Assembly: GCF_018614095.1 (NCBI RefSeq)
Contig: NZ_JAGGOY010000006.1
Coordinates: 1-43,709 of the forward strand
Reading direction: 5' to 3'
Length of the DNA: 43,709 bases
DNA from: Streptomyces sp. ISL-87
GTDB lineage: Bacteria; Actinomycetota; Actinomycetes; Streptomycetales; Streptomycetaceae
Shown: in pieces, positions 40,722 through 43,709 of the stretch
Layout of the letters: each line of letters starts with the position of its first letter
Position numbering within the stretch: position 1 is the stretch's first letter
Position numbers and translations under genes: made by a program
Notes under the pieces: generated by a model
Told to the model about the DNA's origin: nothing
What the model saw: only the letters and a program-made list of their open reading frames with translations
The model's database searches: none

Positions 40722-41002
40722 CTGAGCGACCAAGCCCGTAAGGCCGGCGCCGTCTACGTCGACACGTACAGCTCCAGCACCGGCCACGGGGTATGCGCGA
40801 ACGGCGGGGAGCGCTGGATCTACGGAATAAGGACAGCCTGACCGGCAGCGGGACCCAGAGCGACCCGCCGTCCGACCTGTGCCGCTCGATCCCCTCCAAC
40901 GGCGAGGCCTGCACCGTCATCCACCCCAACCTCCGCGGCACCACCCACAAGGCCGAACTGGTCACCCAGGCCCTCATCGAACTGGGGGCGCCCAGAAGCT
41001 GA
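40413..41002 (+). pseudogene. SGNH hydrolase gene, 3' part with a frameshift (copy 2)
   Basis: From 40413 the frame repeats copy 1 and then continues with the authentic downstream part: LNTALSDQARKAGAVYVDTY, GVCANGGERWIYG. A one-base deletion near 40825 shifts the frame; the tail KDSLTGSGTQSDPPSD and CTVIHPNLRGTTHKAELV, holding the catalytic His, follows in another frame to TGA 41000-41002. Missing N-terminus plus frameshift make it a pseudogene. Confidence 0.85.
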
Positions 41003-41104
41003 CGACACCCACACCGCCCGGAAGGCAGGCTGACATGTCCAAGATGACGAGCACCAACCGCACTCATCCTGGACCGGAGGGGGACCACACGGTGAGGGCC
41101 GCGC

Positions 41105-41623
41105 TCACGCGGAGAGGTAGCGGAGGGCACCCGACCGGGGAAGCGTCGCCCAGGTGCGGGTCCCGCCGCCCGGCTCGCGGGACTCCCCGAAACCCCACGC
41201 CCCGCCACACTCCCGCACCACCGCCGCCATGAGCCGCAGCGCCGCCCGCCGCCGGGCCTCACAGTGGGCGGCCAATCGGGGCTGTGTGTGGGGGGTGTGG
41301 CCGTCATAGACGGTCAGCCGGAGCGAGTCGTCTCGATAGCGGACGGAGAGGTACAAACTCCGCCCCGGGTCCAATCGCCGGGAGGCAGCGACCAGTTCAC
41401 CGGTCACCTGCACGGCGGCCGACGCGAGCGGGTCGAGCCGGTGGGCGTGCAGGACGGCCCGCACGGTGCTCCGGGCGATCTGGGCGCTGTAGGCCTCCCC
41501 GGGCACGGTGAGACTGCACGTCAGCGCGTCAGGTGAGGGGGGCGCCCCCTCGTCAGACACGGGTGGGGCCGTGGGACAGACGGCAAAGCTTCCGGGGGCG
41601 GGCGGAATGAAGGGGCTGAACAT
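41105..41623 (-). CDS. RsbW/HATPase-like ATP-binding protein
   Basis: A 172-residue protein resembling the anti-sigma-type ATPases abundant in Streptomyces: VPGEAYSAQIARSTVRAVL, a VQVTGELVAAS helix where the N-box ELVTNA normally sits, LRLTVYDGHT (D-box-like) and a C-terminal GGAWGF followed by GGGTRTWATL. The N-box Asn is not evident, so kinase activity is doubtful. GGGAG precedes the ATG at 41623. It is divergent from the XRE/DUF5753 gene, the usual partner of such ATPases. Confidence 0.78.
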   Translation of the reverse strand: MFSPFIPPAPGSFAVCPTAPPVSDEGAPPSPDALTCSLTVPGEAYSAQIARSTVRAVLHAHRLDPLASAAVQVTGELVAASRRLDPGRSLYLSVRYRDDSLRLTVYDGHTPHTQPRLAAHCEARRRAALRLMAAVVRECGGAWGFGESREPGGGTRTWATLPRSGALRYLSA

Positions 41624-41865
41624 CGCGGACTCCCTATCGTTACGCGGATGACGTGCGACTGCGGTGAGTTCGGCGCGTGGCTGACGCGGGGCGGGGTGTG
41701 GCTTGCCCCCGGGCCGTAGGCATGGCCCAGGGATGCACTTCAACTCCCGTTGCGTGAGCGGTGCGTTACCCAATGTAGCGTCATGTCGGACAAATTTGGC
41801 CCGCCCAGCGGGAAAAGTCAGCCGCTCATGGCCAGAGGGGCTCTGGACGCGCAAGACTTCACGCC

Positions 41866-42717
41866 ATGACCGCGAGGACAGCCACCACAGAACGCCAGAA
41901 GAGGTTGGGGTACGAGCTGCGCAGGATGCGTACGGCAGCTGGGGTCTCCGCCGAGTACGCAGCCGGGCTGCTGGGTGTGGACCGGGGCGCCATCTCCGCC
42001 ATGGAGTCAGGGGCACGCGCCATCTCGATCGAGCGACTGCGCACGCTGGCCTGCAACTGCGAGGTGACCGACGAGCTGTACATCTCCGGACTGACAGAGA
42101 TGGCCCAGCCCGCCGGGCGACGGTGGTGGGATCGCTACCGAGGTCAACTACCCCAAAGCTTCCTGGACATCGCGGAGCTGGAGGATCGCAGCATCCGCAT
42201 GCGCGCTGCCTACTCCGTTCACATGCCCGGGCTCCTCCAGACCTCGGACCATGCACTCGCCGTGTTCCGGATGGTCATCCCAGCCTTGCCGGAACACGAG
42301 GTCGCGCTGCGGCTGGCGCTGCGCGTCGAGCGCCAACAAGTCCTGGATGGGGAGAACGCCCACGAGTTCGTCGCCATCGTGCACGAAGCTGCTCTGCGCA
42401 TGCAGTTCGGCGGCCGTACCGTGCTGCGCGCACAGCTGGACCACTTGCTGAACCGGTCCGAGCAGGACAATGTGACTGTGCTCGTCATTCCGTTCGATGC
42501 GGGAGGCTTCCCGGGCGCGGGCCAGACCGTGCTCTACGCGGAAGGTCCGACAGCACAGCTCGACACCGTACAGGTCGACAATTCGCACGGCCCCGACTTC
42601 ATCCACGCCGAGACGCAACTCGCCAAGTACCGAGCCCACTTCGACCTGATGGAGAAACTAGCGCTGCCCCCAGCGGCCTCCCGGGACTTCATCCGAACCA
42701 TCGCAAGCCAGCTGTGA
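41866..42717 (+). CDS. XRE-type HTH regulator with DUF5753 domain
   Basis: A 283-residue regulator. The N-terminal HTH (LGYELRRMRTAAGVSAEYAA, DRGAISAMESGARAISIERL) is followed by the DUF5753 domain from about 95: YSVHMPGLLQTSDHALAVFR, EHEVALRLALRVERQQVLDG, EFVAIVHEAALRMQFGG and TVLVIPFDAGGFPGAG. Such proteins pair with a small DUF397 protein and often with an HATPase, as in Streptomyces developmental and antibiotic control modules. No ribosome site is visible before the ATG. The DUF397-like gene follows 11 nt downstream. Confidence 0.93.
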   Translation: MTARTATTERQKRLGYELRRMRTAAGVSAEYAAGLLGVDRGAISAMESGARAISIERLRTLACNCEVTDELYISGLTEMAQPAGRRWWDRYRGQLPQSFLDIAELEDRSIRMRAAYSVHMPGLLQTSDHALAVFRMVIPALPEHEVALRLALRVERQQVLDGENAHEFVAIVHEAALRMQFGGRTVLRAQLDHLLNRSEQDNVTVLVIPFDAGGFPGAGQTVLYAEGPTAQLDTVQVDNSHGPDFIHAETQLAKYRAHFDLMEKLALPPAASRDFIRTIASQL

Positions 42718-42728
42718 GAGGGGACGCT

Positions 42729-42926
42729 ATGCCGACCGTGATCTGGGAAGAGCCGTTCTGCGGCGAAGGAAACTCCTGCTACCGGCTAGGGGTGGACGGG
42801 GACGGCAACAGCTACATCGCCATCGCCGGCCAAGAGGCGCAATACCTCACCGACACCGGCGAAGCCCTACGGCAGCTGATCCGGGACATCAAGGCCGGCA
42901 AGGCCGACCACCTCCTGGCCGACTAG
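42729..42926 (+). CDS. DUF397-like small protein
   Basis: A 65-residue protein (WEEPFCGEGNSCYRLGVDGD, then SYIAIAGQEAQYL and ALRQLIRDIKAGKADHLL). The FCGEGNSC core resembles the DUF397 motif, but the C-terminus is diverged, so it is a DUF397-like partner rather than a classic member. GAGGGGA lies 6 nt before the ATG. It is the second gene of an operon with the XRE/DUF5753 regulator and probably modulates it. A degenerate second copy follows at 43069. Confidence 0.8.
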   Translation: MPTVIWEEPFCGEGNSCYRLGVDGDGNSYIAIAGQEAQYLTDTGEALRQLIRDIKAGKADHLLAD

Positions 42927-42939
42927 GGCCACGCGACCG

Positions 42940-43212
42940 GCATTGCCGCCCAGCTCACAGGTGCCCAGGATCCGCACCGTTTGGACTGGATGGAGCGGCT
43001 CGGCCTGGCGCCCGCCCCATCAGGGAACTTCATTCACCACCTGGCTCGCGAATTCCGAAGGGACACTGATGGCCGACATCGCCTGAGAAGAGCCGTACTG
43101 CGGCGAAGGACACTCCCGCTGCCGGATCGGGGTGGACGGGGACGGGAACAGCTACATCGCCATCGCCGGCCAAGAGGCGCAATACCTCACCCACAGCACA
43201 GACGCGCTGCGG
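42940..43212 (+). pseudogene. Degenerate second copy of the regulator tail and DUF397-like gene
   Basis: DWMERLGLAPAPSGNFIHHL (about 42984-43043) parallels LMEKLALPPAASRDFIRTIA at the end of the XRE regulator. Then ATG 43069 starts MADIA, a TGA stop (43084-43086) where the intact copy has TGG, and EEPYCGEGHSCRCRIGVDGD. The 63 bp at 43129-43191 match 42789-42851 with one mismatch. Similarity ends near 43212, where another gene fragment begins on the opposite strand. Confidence 0.85.
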
Positions 43213-43357
43213 CAGCCGGCGGAGGTACCGGATCGAGGGCGACGGCAGGTGCCGCGGGTATCAGCCCGGTCAGGAGAGCCAGCGGGAGCAGTCCGCGTGC
43301 GGCCTTGCCTGCCGCGGCGGATCCCCTCCCTCTGGCTCCGGCCCACCGGCTTTGCAT
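43213..43357 (-). pseudogene. 5' fragment of a secreted-protein gene
   Basis: From the ATG at 43357 the minus strand encodes a typical signal peptide (MQSRWAGARGRGSAAAGKAA, then GLLPLALLTGLIPAAPAVA) and a few mature residues, before it breaks at about 43212 into the DUF397-like remnant. A longer start at 43402 overlaps the stop of the FG-GAP gene (TGATG). The rest of the gene is missing, so its function cannot be named. Confidence 0.6.
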
Positions 43358-43401
43358 CCAGGTCGATGCCCTCAAGAACAAGACCGTCCGCGGGCCGGCC
43401 A

Positions 43402-43709
43402 TCACCAGCCGGCGGTGAGGGTCTGGGCGGCGCCGAAGGTGCCGTTGGCGTTGCCGGGCCACATCTTGAGGGTTCCGGCGGTGTCGCGGGCGATGAGGTC
43501 GGCGCGGCCGTCCTTGGTGAAGTCACCCGTGGTGGTCTGGGTGAAATTCCATCCGCTGGTCACGTCGACCGCGCCGTTGAAGGTGCCGCCGGAGTTGTGG
43601 ATCCACAGCTTGAGGGTGCCGTTGCCGTCGCGGGCCATGATGTCGGCCTGCCGGTCTCCGTTGAAGTCGCCGGCGATGGTCTGGGTGAAGTCCCAGCCCC
43701 CGGTGAGGG
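43402..43709 (-). CDS. FG-GAP / VCBS repeat protein, C-terminal part (runs off the window)
   Basis: The frame is open to the right edge and encodes about two tandem repeats of roughly 48 residues: GWDFTQTIAGDFNGDRQADI with ARDGNGTLKLW, then GWNFTQTTTGDFTKDGRADL with ARDTAGTLKMW. DFNGDRQAD and DFTKDGRAD are calcium-binding loops of a beta-propeller FG-GAP blade. Such domains occur on secreted Streptomyces proteases, esterases and adhesins. The N-terminal part, including any catalytic domain, is beyond the window. The stop overlaps an ATG of the following fragment. Confidence 0.85.
   Translation of the reverse strand, partial: LTGGWDFTQTIAGDFNGDRQADIMARDGNGTLKLWIHNSGGTFNGAVDVTSGWNFTQTTTGDFTKDGRADLIARDTAGTLKMWPGNANGTFGAAQTLTAGW

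Noticed and set aside
41703..42926. Single 407-codon gene covering the XRE regulator region
   Set aside because: It is an out-of-frame read-through that only becomes real at the DUF397-like start (42729); the regulator frame has clear HTH and DUF5753 motifs.

Overview
The window is chromosomal DNA of a Streptomyces or very close relative. The evidence is the high G+C, strong third-position GC bias, short 4-bp ATGA/GTGA gene couplings, perfect GC-rich terminator hairpins, a rare TTA codon in a regulatory gene, and a gene order (fumarase, SpoIIE-type phosphatase, PBP, oxyR/ahpCD, AI-2E permease, PhoH, isoprenyl transferase) that I recall from the core region of Streptomyces chromosomes. I ran no database searches; family calls rest on motifs read by eye.

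Region 1 (1-2310) is the right end of an integrated mobile element. It holds a helix-turn-helix protein and a large serine recombinase, lower in GC than the host DNA. The element abuts the last ~27 codons of a gene whose tail (KPNDFF...) matches the C-terminus of class I (iron-sulfur) fumarate hydratase. The element therefore appears to sit inside the fumarase gene, with a class II fumarase (fumC) intact 2.7 kb away.

Region 2 (2311-13700) is ordinary core: a GDPD phosphodiesterase, a secreted SGNH hydrolase with ricin-type lectin domain, fumC, a DUF402 protein, a GAF-SpoIIE phosphatase-HATPase regulator with an in-frame TTA codon, a catalase and a class A penicillin-binding protein. Region 3 (13860-21240) holds an SPFH/ribbon-helix-helix pair behind a 16-bp palindrome, a PadR-ABC-FtsX operon with a phased operator, and the divergent oxyR/ahpCD peroxide-defence locus.

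Region 4 (21300-30450) holds a Uma2 protein, an AI-2E permease, a secreted lytic-transglycosylase-like protein with a Crp-like site upstream, PIN-PhoH, an isoprenyl transferase, a YghZ-like aldo/keto reductase, a prepilin peptidase carrying an in-frame Streptomyces palindromic repeat, DUF192 and SMI1/KNR4 proteins. Region 5 (30450-38160) holds an orphan sugar-type binding lipoprotein, a secreted unknown, a serine beta-lactamase-like hydrolase, an NTF2-like protein, a polysaccharide deacetylase, and a divergent TetR/MFS efflux pair. Short tandem arrays are common here.

Region 6 (38160-43709) is a decayed mosaic. An SGNH hydrolase gene is broken into two pieces by a 1,677-bp block (IS110-type transposase tail, a Uma2 gene, the 3' half of an alpha/beta hydrolase), and a 309-bp nearly perfect direct repeat flanks that block. 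It is followed by an HATPase / XRE-DUF5753 / DUF397-like regulatory trio with a degenerate second copy, a truncated secreted-protein gene and an FG-GAP repeat gene running off the window. No tRNA, rRNA, CRISPR array or biosynthetic gene cluster was seen.
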